Part shown: piece by piece, positions 20,045 to 28,482 of the stretch
Numbering within the stretch: position 1 is the stretch's first letter
How the letters are laid out: every line of letters begins with the position of its first letter
DNA from: Thioalkalivibrio sp. K90mix
GTDB taxonomy: Bacteria > Pseudomonadota > Gammaproteobacteria > Ectothiorhodospirales > Ectothiorhodospiraceae
Assembly: GCF_000025545.1 (NCBI RefSeq)
Contig: NC_013889.1
Span: 1,977,501-2,041,500 of the forward strand
Length of the DNA stretch: 64,000 nt
Direction of reading: 5' to 3'
Notes under the pieces: generated by a model
What the model was told of the DNA's origin: nothing
The model's input: the letters and a program-made list of their open reading frames with translations, nothing else
Database searches by the model: none
Position numbers and translations under genes: made by a program

Positions 20045-20050
20045 CTCGGG

Positions 20051-21157
20051 CTATTCGTGGATGTAGTCGACGACCTCGAGCCCGAAACCGCCCAGGCCGT
20101 GGAAGCGCTTGGGCGCGGACATCAGCTTCATGCGGCCCACGCCGCAGTCCGCCAGAATCTGCGCACCAATGCCGTACATGCGCCACTCGGCCGAATTCTC
20201 GCGCCCGCCGCGCTCCTCCTGCTGAGGCTGCCCAAGCTGTTCCAGGCGCTGCGCCAGGGCCTCGGCACTCTCGTGCTTGCGCAGCACCACCACGACCCCC
20301 TCGCCCGCCTCGTCAATGCGGCGCAGGGCGTCGTCCAGCGGCCAGCCACGATCGGGGCCGGCGTAGCCGAGGGTGTCATGCAAGGTGTTTTCCAGATGCA
20401 CGCGCACCAGAGTGTCCTGCTCCGGCTTCGGCTCGCCGCGCACCAGCGCAAAGTGCAGCTGGTGGTCGACTTCGTCCTGGAATGACAGCAGGCGAAACTC
20501 GCCATGCGCGGTCGGGAACGGGCGCTCCGAGACGCGCTGAACGGTCTTCTCGTTCTCGATACGGTAGCGGATCAGGTCCTCGATCGTGCCCATCTTCAGG
20601 TCATGTTCGGCACAGAAGCGCTCGAGGTCCGGGCGCCGCGCCATGGTGCCGTCCTCGTTGAGGATCTCGACGATCACCGCGGCCGGCTCGGCGCCGGACA
20701 GGCGCGCGAGGTCGCAGCCGGCCTCGGTGTGGCCGGCGCGCACGATCACCCCGCCCGGCTGCGCCATCAGCGGAAAGACATGCCCCGGCTGGACGATGTC
20801 GTCCGGCTGCGCGTTCGGCGCCACGGCCGTGCGGATGGTATGCGCGCGGTCATAGGCCGAGATGCCGGTGGTCACGCCCTCGGCGGCCTCGATGGACAGC
20901 GTGAAGTTGGTGCCATGCACGTCGTTGGTGTCGGTCACCATCAGCGGCAACGCGAGCTGCTTGCAGCGCTCGCGGGTCAGCGTCAGGCAGATCAGCCCGC
21001 GGCCATACTTGGCCATGAAGTTGATGTCCTCGGGGCGCACATGCGAGGCAAGCATCAGAAGATCGCCCTCGTTTTCGCGGTCCTCGTCGTCGACGATGAC
21101 CACCATGCGCCCGGCCTGCAGTTCCTCGAGGATGGTTTCGGTATTGGAAAATTCCAT
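20051..21157 (-). CDS. ribB: 3,4-dihydroxy-2-butanone-4-phosphate synthase with degenerate GTP cyclohydrolase II domain
   Basis: This 368-residue protein makes the four-carbon riboflavin precursor from ribulose-5-phosphate. The N-terminal domain has VDDEDRENEGDL and HTEAGCDLARLSG, the metal and substrate motifs. The C-terminal half resembles GTP cyclohydrolase II, but the three-Cys zinc site (normally CLTGD...CDC) is replaced by LENTLHDTLGYAG. Only the DHBP synthase is therefore expected to be active, as in the RibBX form of several proteobacteria. A separate ribA should exist elsewhere. It ends the leftward rib gene run. Confidence 0.92.
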   Translation of the reverse strand: MEFSNTETILEELQAGRMVVIVDDEDRENEGDLLMLASHVRPEDINFMAKYGRGLICLTLTRERCKQLALPLMVTDTNDVHGTNFTLSIEAAEGVTTGISAYDRAHTIRTAVAPNAQPDDIVQPGHVFPLMAQPGGVIVRAGHTEAGCDLARLSGAEPAAVIVEILNEDGTMARRPDLERFCAEHDLKMGTIEDLIRYRIENEKTVQRVSERPFPTAHGEFRLLSFQDEVDHQLHFALVRGEPKPEQDTLVRVHLENTLHDTLGYAGPDRGWPLDDALRRIDEAGEGVVVVLRKHESAEALAQRLEQLGQPQQEERGGRENSAEWRMYGIGAQILADCGVGRMKLMSAPKRFHGLGGFGLEVVDYIHE

Positions 21158-21184
21158 GCGTGCCTTCGGTCGGGGGCCGTGCGC

Positions 21185-21868
21185 TCAGTCGCGCGGCCCG
21201 GAATGATTGGGAAAGCCCTGTGCGGCCAGCCAGGCTTCGGACAGATGGCCGGCGTCCGTGCCCGGCTCCGCCGCACGCTCGCCGAGCATCAACCGTTCCA
21301 GATAACGGGCGATCAGGTCGACCTCCAGGTTCACCGGCGTACCCACGGCGTAGACGGAGAAGCGGGTCAGCGACCAGGTGTGGGGGATGATGTTGACCTC
21401 GAATTCGGCCCCGTCGACCCGGTTCACGGTCAGGCTGGTGCCGTCGATGGTGATCGAGCCCTTCGCCGCGATGTAACGCGCCAGCGCGGCGGGGGCGCGA
21501 AAGCGCACGCGGGTGGAGCGCGCGTCCGGCTCCATCGCGATCACCTCGCCCACGCCATCGACGTGGCCCGAGACCATGTGCCCGCCGAGGCGATCGCCCA
21601 GGGCCAGCGCCCGCTCCAGGTTGACCCGGTCGCCAGGCCCCAGGGCCCCCAGTGTGGTCACGTCCAATGACTCGCGCGAGACGTCCGCAGCGAAGCCCCC
21701 GGTGGTCAGGTCAGTCACGGTAAGACACACGCCATTGACAGCGATGGAGTCACCCAAACGAGTGTCGGACAGGTCCATCCCCGGCGCATTCACGTAGAGG
21801 CGCACGTCGCCCCCACTGGGCGTCAGACGATCCAGGTTGCCAAGGGTCTCGATGATTCCGGTGAACAT
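21185..21868 (-). CDS. ribE: Riboflavin synthase alpha chain
   Basis: This 227-residue protein dismutates 6,7-dimethyl-8-ribityllumazine to riboflavin. It begins with the hallmark MFTGIIETLG, and the repeat of the two lumazine-binding barrels is visible (GDSIAVNGVCLTV and GSITIDGTSLTVN). An upstream in-frame extension is ignored because the family starts at MFTGI. It is 27 bp upstream of the ribB-type gene. Confidence 0.96.
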   Translation of the reverse strand: MFTGIIETLGNLDRLTPSGGDVRLYVNAPGMDLSDTRLGDSIAVNGVCLTVTDLTTGGFAADVSRESLDVTTLGALGPGDRVNLERALALGDRLGGHMVSGHVDGVGEVIAMEPDARSTRVRFRAPAALARYIAAKGSITIDGTSLTVNRVDGAEFEVNIIPHTWSLTRFSVYAVGTPVNLEVDLIARYLERLMLGERAAEPGTDAGHLSEAWLAAQGFPNHSGPRD

Positions 21869-21991
21869 GGGCCTTGTTTCGGTTGCAGGCCACCCCGGGA
21901 GGGGGCGCCGCGAACCGACCATCTTAGGGAAACACTAGTGAATTCGCACCACTGGGTTACGGGTGCCGGGGCCTTGCCAGGCAAATCCCCA

Positions 21992-23182
21992 CTAATGTGC
22001 GGTGCCCTGGCGGCGCGGGCGCGCGCGCAGGCGCAGGCTATCACCCACCCAACGGCTCTCGAGGATCTCCAGCTCCGCACGCTCGTCCATGCGCGCCAGC
22101 GGCCATTCAACCAGCGGGCGGGCGCTCGAGCCCAGCAGCAGTGGCGCCTGGTACAGCAGCCACTCGTCCACCCAGCCCCCGCGGGCCAGCGCCCCGGCCA
22201 GACCCGGTCCGGACTCCACATGCAGTTCGTTGACCTCGGCACGCGCCAGCTCCGCCAGCACCTCTCCAAGGTCCAGCCCACCGTCGGGCGAGTCGCTGGC
22301 CAGCGCGATCGGCCGCACATCGGCGCCATGCCCACGCAAGGTATCGGCTGCCGGCGAGCGTGCTGCATCCGGACCGGTCAGGATCCAGACGGGGCCGCTC
22401 TTCAGGATCTGGGCGCCGGGGGGCGTGCGCAGCCGGGCATCCAGGATCACCCTGAGCGGTTGCCGGGTGGACAGGTCCGAGTAGTGCGGGTCATCGGGAA
22501 AACCGGCCTGCGCGGCCAGCTGGTGCGGCTTCAGGCGCACGGTCAGGCGCGGGTCGTCGGCCACCACGGTACCGCTGCCGGTCAGGATCGCCCCGGCGCG
22601 CGCCCGCCACAGCTGCACGTCGCGACGCGCCGCCTCGCCGGTAATCCAGCGCGACTCGCCCGAGGCCATCGCCGTGCGGCCGTCCAGGCTCGCCGCGAGC
22701 TTGATCCGGACCCAGGGGCGTCCCTGCTCCATGCGCTGGACAAAGCCCGGGTTCAGCGCCCGCGCCTCGGCCTCGAGCACGCCGGTTTCGACCTCGATCC
22801 CGGCCGCGCGCAGCGCCTCCATGCCGCCACCACAGACTTGCGGATTGGGGTCCTGCATCGCGATCACCACCCGGGCCACGCCGGCCTGGATCAGTGCCTC
22901 GGTACAGGGGGGGGTACGGCCGTGGTGACTGCACGGCTCGAGCGTTACGTAGACGGTGGCGCCGCGCGCGGCTTCGCCGGCCGCGCGCAAGGCGTTCACT
23001 TCGGCATGTGACTCGCCGGCGCGCCAGTGCAGCCCCTCGCCGACGACCTCGCCCTCGCGCACCAGCACGCAGCCCACCCGAGGATTGGGATCGGCGCTGA
23101 AGCGGCCAAGATCGGCCAGCTCCAGCGCCCGCGCCATGTGACGCCGGTCCTCCACCGCCTGCTCGTGTCCCGGCTGTGCCAT
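21992..23182 (-). CDS. ribD: Bifunctional riboflavin deaminase/reductase
   Basis: This 396-residue protein catalyses the second and third steps of riboflavin synthesis. The deaminase domain has the zinc site SHAEVNALRAAGE (H59-A-E61) and EPCSHHGRTPPC; the reductase domain starts near residue 150. The ATG at 23182 overlaps the nrdR stop as TGATG. About 120 bp without a recognisable FMN riboswitch separates it from ribE. Confidence 0.95.
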   Translation of the reverse strand: MAQPGHEQAVEDRRHMARALELADLGRFSADPNPRVGCVLVREGEVVGEGLHWRAGESHAEVNALRAAGEAARGATVYVTLEPCSHHGRTPPCTEALIQAGVARVVIAMQDPNPQVCGGGMEALRAAGIEVETGVLEAEARALNPGFVQRMEQGRPWVRIKLAASLDGRTAMASGESRWITGEAARRDVQLWRARAGAILTGSGTVVADDPRLTVRLKPHQLAAQAGFPDDPHYSDLSTRQPLRVILDARLRTPPGAQILKSGPVWILTGPDAARSPAADTLRGHGADVRPIALASDSPDGGLDLGEVLAELARAEVNELHVESGPGLAGALARGGWVDEWLLYQAPLLLGSSARPLVEWPLARMDERAELEILESRWVGDSLRLRARPRRQGTAH

Positions 23183-23733
23183 CAACTGCCCTCCTGCGAA
23201 TCGCCCGGTGCGGAGGCGTCCGTGTCGGCGAGTCCCTCATCGATCAGGCGCAGCTGCGAGCGACGCATCTCCGGTGTCAGGTCATCCTCGAGGCGCTCGA
23301 TGGCCTCGCGGAAGGACTGCACGCTGGCAAAGCTCAGATAGATGGAGGCAAAACGGATATAGGCCACATGGTCCAGGGCATGCAAGGCCGCCAGGACCAT
23401 CTCGCCAATGCGGTCGGACTTGACCTCGGGGGCCGCCAGGGAGGCGAGCTGCCGCTTGATGTCGTCGATCACGCGTTCGACATCCTCGGTCTTCACCGGG
23501 CGCTTGTGCAGCGCCCGGCGCAGACCGCTACGCAGCTTGTCCTCGTCGAACGCGACCCGTTCGCCGGAGCGCTTGACCACCCGCGGCAGGCTGAACTCCG
23601 CCCGCTCGAAGGTGGTGAAGCGCGCCCGGCACTCGCGGCACTCGCGCCGACGCCGGATCTGTTCCTGCTCCGGACCGGCCGTGCGCGAGTCGACCACACG
23701 CGTGTCCTGAGCACCACAGGCCGGGCAGCGCAT
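23182..23733 (-). CDS. nrdR: Ribonucleotide reductase repressor NrdR
   Basis: This 183-residue protein has a zinc ribbon with Cys at 3, 6, 32 and 35, and an ATP-cone domain. It represses nrd operons by sensing ATP/dATP. It keeps the common gammaproteobacterial order glyA-nrdR-ribD. Length is about 30 residues over the usual 150 because of a C-terminal tail rich in Asp, Ser and Gly. Confidence 0.95.
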   Translation of the reverse strand: MRCPACGAQDTRVVDSRTAGPEQEQIRRRRECRECRARFTTFERAEFSLPRVVKRSGERVAFDEDKLRSGLRRALHKRPVKTEDVERVIDDIKRQLASLAAPEVKSDRIGEMVLAALHALDHVAYIRFASIYLSFASVQSFREAIERLEDDLTPEMRRSQLRLIDEGLADTDASAPGDSQEGS

Positions 23734-23755
23734 GGCGAGCCGCCGCTACGTCGCG

Positions 23756-25015
<1,260 letters not shown>

Positions 25016-25293
25016 TCGGATCTCCCGTTTCATTACTTTCGTGGATTCGGTTTCCCGGCGCGCCGATTCACCGGCGCAGGCCTGGGAAGGGGGAAACAAA
25101 GACGCGTAATGATAGGGGATGCGGGGCTTTTTTTCAGGCGACCACGCCGGCAAGGCCCCGCCACCCGCGATTCGGCACGCCACGCAATACCGACATTATT
25201 TCCTTTTTTTCAACCACCTAGACGAGTTTCCGTTCTTTCACGAGACCGGTGCGGTAGCGAGGCCAACCGATGCGCCCCGTACTCACCATTAGT

Positions 25294-25312
25294 GTCCTGT
25301 TTCTTTACACCC
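25294..25312 (+). promoter_or_regulatory. Candidate distal enhancer-binding site for PEP-CTERM gene 1
   Basis: GTCCTGTTTCTTTACACCC matches the sites at 25404 and 26379 (14 and 15 of 19 positions by eye), with TTTACA at the same offset. It lies about 213 bases before the -24 GG, within range of a sigma-54 activator site. Confidence 0.4.
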
Positions 25313-25403
25313 GATCTCGAACCGGCGTGGAAGCCGGCATACGGCCACCGCCCTCTAACCACGTGCGCACTAGGCCTGTCATCCAAATGGATGCCCAACC
25401 AGC

Positions 25404-25422
25404 GTCACACTTTTTTACACCC
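25404..25422 (+). promoter_or_regulatory. Candidate proximal enhancer-binding site for PEP-CTERM gene 1
   Basis: GTCACACTTTTTTACACCC has its TTTACA core 93 bases upstream of the -24 GG of the sigma-54 promoter at 25506. The corresponding distance at the second PEP-CTERM gene is 92 bases. Confidence 0.5.
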
Positions 25423-25505
25423 ATACCCTTCGCGCCATGCTCGAGCGCATGGACATTCGCCTATCCATATGTTTTTGCGTGTGGATTCTTTGTACCGAGC
25501 CCGCA

Positions 25506-25521
25506 TGGCACCTTTTCTGCA
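25506..25521 (+). promoter_or_regulatory. Sigma-54 promoter of PEP-CTERM gene 1
   Basis: TGGCACCTTTTCTGCA fits the -24/-12 consensus TGGCACGNNNNTTGCW with GG and GC exactly 10 bases apart. It lies about 80 bases before the start codon and implies dependence on RpoN and an enhancer-binding activator. Confidence 0.75.
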
Positions 25522-25601
25522 TACCCCTGCATGCACAAGGACCGGATGGGCCGGATCCGCGCAAGCTACCCAGGGGGCTATTCCCAGGGAAGGTGCATCG
25601 A

Positions 25602-26279
25602 ATGAAACCCATACGCATTACACCCTATTTCGCGAGTGCCGCCCTGTTGCTGGGCCTGGGCCTTTCCGGCGCCGCACAGGCTTCGTTTATTAGCTGCGAA
25701 AGCCTGGACGGGGGCCTCGAGGATCGCGTTACCAGCAACATCGGCTGCCAGGTACTCCAGCCGCTCGATGGCAATGCGAACGACCCTGTGGGCGGCGACT
25801 CAGCCAACTGGATCGTCAACACCGCCGGTGGCACGGGTTTTTTTGGTATCAGCGACTGGCAGTTCGATGGTCGCTGGGAAGACCCGCCCGACAGCAACGG
25901 CGATCCGCTGGAATTTGATCCGGCGGACCCGACACTCAACCTGGTCACCCTGAATGGCCACTCTCTGAGCGGCACCTGGACACTCGATCCGAGCTTCGTC
26001 TACGGAGACCTCCTGTTCCTGTTCAAGGACGGCGGCAACACGAACCTGGTTGGCTATCTGATGACCGGTTACAGCGGCTCCTATTCCACGCCCTTCAGCC
26101 GACCGCCGTTCCCGCTGCCGGGGGCAGGAAACGACCGCGACATCTCCCACGTCAGCATCTACTACCGCCCCGGCGGCCGTGTCCCCGAACCCCACACTCT
26201 GCTGCTATTGGGTCTGGGTCTGGGCTTGCTGGGTATCGTCGTCCGCCGCAAAGCGCGCAGGGACACGATGGCAGCCTGA
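25602..26279 (+). CDS. PEP-CTERM sorting-domain protein, paralogue 1
   Basis: This 225-residue exported protein has a signal peptide ending near GAAQA (residue 27) and a C-terminal sorting signal VPEPHTLLLLGLGLGLLGIV followed by RRKARR. Exosortase/archaeosortase-type enzymes cleave this signal and link the protein to surface or exopolysaccharide material. The mature region has two Cys (ISCES, NIGCQ) and the block TGFFGISDWQFDGRW, both shared with the next gene. GGGAAGG precedes the ATG at 25602. No exosortase gene is in the window. The function of the mature domain is unknown. Confidence 0.9.
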   Translation: MKPIRITPYFASAALLLGLGLSGAAQASFISCESLDGGLEDRVTSNIGCQVLQPLDGNANDPVGGDSANWIVNTAGGTGFFGISDWQFDGRWEDPPDSNGDPLEFDPADPTLNLVTLNGHSLSGTWTLDPSFVYGDLLFLFKDGGNTNLVGYLMTGYSGSYSTPFSRPPFPLPGAGNDRDISHVSIYYRPGGRVPEPHTLLLLGLGLGLLGIVVRRKARRDTMAA

Positions 26280-26301
26280 TCACCTCCTGCTCGGCTTCGG
26301 C

Positions 26302-26328
26302 ATGATGGCGCCCAGGTGGCGCCATCAT
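26302..26328. terminator. Hairpin after PEP-CTERM gene 1
   Basis: Perfect 11-bp arms (26302-26312 with 26318-26328) and a 5-base loop lie 22 bp after the stop. No T-run follows, so it is a possible partial terminator or transcript 3' end. Confidence 0.5.
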
Positions 26329-26369
26329 TGCGTTCAGGCTCCCCGATCCACAATGAATCGCTGGCCTCG

Positions 26370-26391
26370 ACCGGACATGTCCGGTTTTTTT
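26370..26391 (+). terminator. Palindrome ACCGGACATGTCCGGT with seven T
   Basis: A perfect 16-base palindrome (26370-26385) runs into seven T (26385-26391), which looks like an intrinsic terminator for PEP-CTERM gene 1. It overlaps the candidate activator site at 26379, so the two readings compete or coexist. Confidence 0.6.
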
Positions 26392-26397
26392 ACATCT
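26379..26397 (+). promoter_or_regulatory. Candidate enhancer-binding site for PEP-CTERM gene 2
   Basis: GTCCGGTTTTTTTACATCT resembles the two sites before gene 1 and places TTTACA 92 bases before the -24 GG at 26481, almost the same distance as at gene 1. The T-rich part is shared with the overlapping terminator-like palindrome. Confidence 0.45.
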
Positions 26398-26479
26398 TGG
26401 CTATACCCCGCGACCGCCTCCTCAAAGCAATTCCCGCAAGCGGTTGTTTCAGCAGCCGAATCCCCCATCTCGTCGAACA

Positions 26480-26495
26480 TGGCACGAAGCGTGCT
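26480..26495 (+). promoter_or_regulatory. Sigma-54 promoter of PEP-CTERM gene 2
   Basis: TGGCACGAAGCGTGCT fits the -24/-12 consensus, with GG (26481-26482) and GC (26493-26494) 10 bases apart. It stands about 100 bases before the start codon. Confidence 0.75.
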
Positions 26496-26599
26496 GCATT
26501 CCCGCCTTGTGAGTGATGGCACTTTCGGACGATCCCCGTCCCCGCCGCATTCATGAGACACCATGGAGGGACTTTCGTCCCATGGAGATAAGCCCGATG

Positions 26600-27244
26600 T
26601 CATGCAAGCCTTTGCCCTCGTTCCTGGCCGGGACGTTGCTCCTGTTGACCCTGTCGCTTTCCGGGGCCACCCAGGCCGCACTTCTCGATTGCAGTGCCCT
26701 GTCCGGCAACGTCGGCGACAAGGTCAGCAACAATATCGGCTGCCAAATTTTGTCGCCTTTGGATGGTGCGGCCACCGACTCCACCACCGGGGACCCCTCC
26801 AGCTGGCTGGTAAATACCGCGGGCGATACCGGGTTCTTCGGGATCAGCGACTGGCTGTTCGACGGCCGCTGGACCTCCCCCGGGTCGAACAGCTCGACCC
26901 TCGCCAGCTTTGATGGCAATCGCCACAACGGGCAATGGAGCCTCGATTCCGAATGGGACTATGAAGACCTGCTGTTCGTGTTCAGCCATGGCAACGGCAC
27001 CAACCTCGTCGGGTTCCTGATGACCGGAATGAACGGGGAATACAGCTCACCCTTTACCCAACCGCCCTTCAACTATCCGGGTGCGGCTACACGCAACATC
27101 TCGCATATCAGCGTCTATTACCGTTCGAGCGCGGTCGGCACCGTCCCCGAACCGAAGACGATGCTGCTGATGGGCCTGGGGCTCGGCCTGCTTGGGCTGA
27201 TACTTCGCCGAAACCGGCTTCAGGGGTCCCGTTTTCCGGCCTAG
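26600..27244 (+). CDS. PEP-CTERM sorting-domain protein, paralogue 2
   Basis: This 214-residue exported protein has a signal peptide ending near GATQA (residue 27) and a C-terminal sorting signal VPEPKTMLLMGLGLGLLGLI plus RRNR. The mature part aligns along its length with the previous gene (NIGCQ, VNTAG, TGFFGISDW, FDGRW, TNLVG, LMTG, ISHISVYYR), so the pair arose by tandem duplication. The ATG at 26600 (GGAG 9 bp upstream) is favoured; 26582 is an alternative. It lacks a roughly 12-residue acidic insert found in paralogue 1. Function beyond surface sorting is unknown. Confidence 0.9.
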   Translation, partial: SCKPLPSFLAGTLLLLTLSLSGATQAALLDCSALSGNVGDKVSNNIGCQILSPLDGAATDSTTGDPSSWLVNTAGDTGFFGISDWLFDGRWTSPGSNSSTLASFDGNRHNGQWSLDSEWDYEDLLFVFSHGNGTNLVGFLMTGMNGEYSSPFTQPPFNYPGAATRNISHISVYYRSSAVGTVPEPKTMLLMGLGLGLLGLILRRNRLQGSRFPA

Positions 27245-27280
27245 CCGAACACACCGCGGCCCGTCGCCGCGCGCCATAAA

Positions 27281-27303
27281 GGGCACGCCTGTCGGGCGTG
27301 TCC
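27281..27303 (+). terminator. Hairpin after PEP-CTERM gene 2
   Basis: A 9-bp stem (27281-27289 with 27295-27303, one G-U pair) and 5-base loop are followed by a weak T/C tract. It probably ends the second PEP-CTERM transcript. Confidence 0.45.
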
Positions 27304-27480
27304 TTGATCCTGCTTGAAGAGGGTCCTGCACAGGACCGCGGATATCCAAAGGCGGGGCTGCCCCCATCGTCCCCGCCCGCAGGCACAATCGACCTGAATG
27401 CGAACGTGCTATTTGATCGACGTCTCCCTAGAATCCTCGGCACTGCCGCGATTCGTTCCCGGCAATACCCCGGAGGGCGT

Positions 27481-28482
27481 ATGAATCGATCCAGTGTGAC
27501 GAGGACCGACCGGCGATGGCTGCAACGGCTGCTGCCAGTGCTCACCCTGGTCAGCCTGCTGCTGGCCACCACCACACAGGCCGAATCGCGCTTCATCAAT
27601 ATCGGCACCGGCGGGGTCACCGGCGTGTATTACCCGGCGGGCCAGCACCTGTGTCGTCTGTTCAACACCCGCCGCGACGAGCACGGGATGCGCTGCACGG
27701 CGGAGAGCACCGGCGGGTCCGTGTTCAATCTCAACATGATCCGGTCGGGCGACATGGACTTTGGCGTCGCGCAGTCGGACCTGCAGTACCACGCCTATCG
27801 GGGCTCCGGGCGTTTCGAGGCGTTCGGCCCCGCCCCCCATCTGCGCGCGGCGTTCAGCCTGCATGCCGAACCCCTCACCCTGGTAGTGCGACCTGACGCA
27901 GACATCGAGGGGCTGGATGACCTGCCCGGCAAACGCGTCAACATCGGCAACCCGGGCTCGGGCCAGCGCATCCTGATGGAAGAACTGATGGAGGCGCTGG
28001 GCTGGGACCAGGACACCTTTCGCCGGGTGAGCGAACTGCCCTCGCGCGAACAGGCCCAGGCGCTGTGCGACAACCGCATCGACGCCTTTGTATTCTCGGT
28101 CGGCCACCCCTCGGCCGCGATCCAGGAGCCCATCGCGACCTGCGATGCGCGGCTGGTGTCGATCGAAGGCGCGACCGTCGACCAGCTGGTCGAGGACACC
28201 CCCTATTACCTGCGCGCCGTGATCCCCGCCGGCACCTACCCGGGCCAGGGCGACGACATTCACACCTACGGTGTCGGTGCCACGCTGGTGACCTCGACCC
28301 GCACCTCGGAGCGCGCGGTCTACGAGATCACCCGCGCGGTGTTCGAGAACTTCGAGACCTTTCGCGGCCTGCATCCGGCCTTTGGCCCGCTGGAGCGCGA
28401 GACGATGGTGGACGAAGGACTATCGGCCCCCCTGCATCCGGGGGCTCAACGCTATTTCCGTGAAGCGGGGCTGATCGAATGA
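27481..28482 (+). CDS. TAXI-family TRAP transporter solute-binding protein
   Basis: This 333-residue periplasmic protein has a signal peptide of about 34 residues (cleavage near TTTQA-ESRF). The TAXI family hallmark follows: INIGTGGVTGVYYPAGQHLC, then ESTGGSVFNL. GGAGGG precedes the ATG by 3-4 bp. It captures a substrate and hands it to the fused permease whose gene overlaps its stop (ATGA). The substrate is not readable from sequence; dicarboxylates, glutamate or similar acids are typical. Confidence 0.93.
   Translation: MNRSSVTRTDRRWLQRLLPVLTLVSLLLATTTQAESRFINIGTGGVTGVYYPAGQHLCRLFNTRRDEHGMRCTAESTGGSVFNLNMIRSGDMDFGVAQSDLQYHAYRGSGRFEAFGPAPHLRAAFSLHAEPLTLVVRPDADIEGLDDLPGKRVNIGNPGSGQRILMEELMEALGWDQDTFRRVSELPSREQAQALCDNRIDAFVFSVGHPSAAIQEPIATCDARLVSIEGATVDQLVEDTPYYLRAVIPAGTYPGQGDDIHTYGVGATLVTSTRTSERAVYEITRAVFENFETFRGLHPAFGPLERETMVDEGLSAPLHPGAQRYFREAGLIE

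Larger units (their letters stand above)
25016..25505. other. Intergenic region upstream of glyA and the first PEP-CTERM gene
   Basis: No gene is seen. On the minus strand a TATCAT hexamer at 25112-25107 could be a -10 for glyA, but its -35 is poor. On the plus strand two similar 19-base sites ending in TTTACACCC lie at 25294 and 25404 (listed separately). AT content is higher than in the flanking genes around 25190-25240 and 25410-25510. Confidence 0.5.

Noticed and set aside
21869-21991. FMN riboswitch before the riboflavin genes
   Set aside because: I looked for the RFN core sequence between ribD and ribE and upstream of the ribB-type gene and saw none.
26517-26532. Second TGGCAC near PEP-CTERM gene 2 as a sigma-54 promoter
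   Set aside because: The bases 10 after GG are CG, not GC, so the -12 element is missing.
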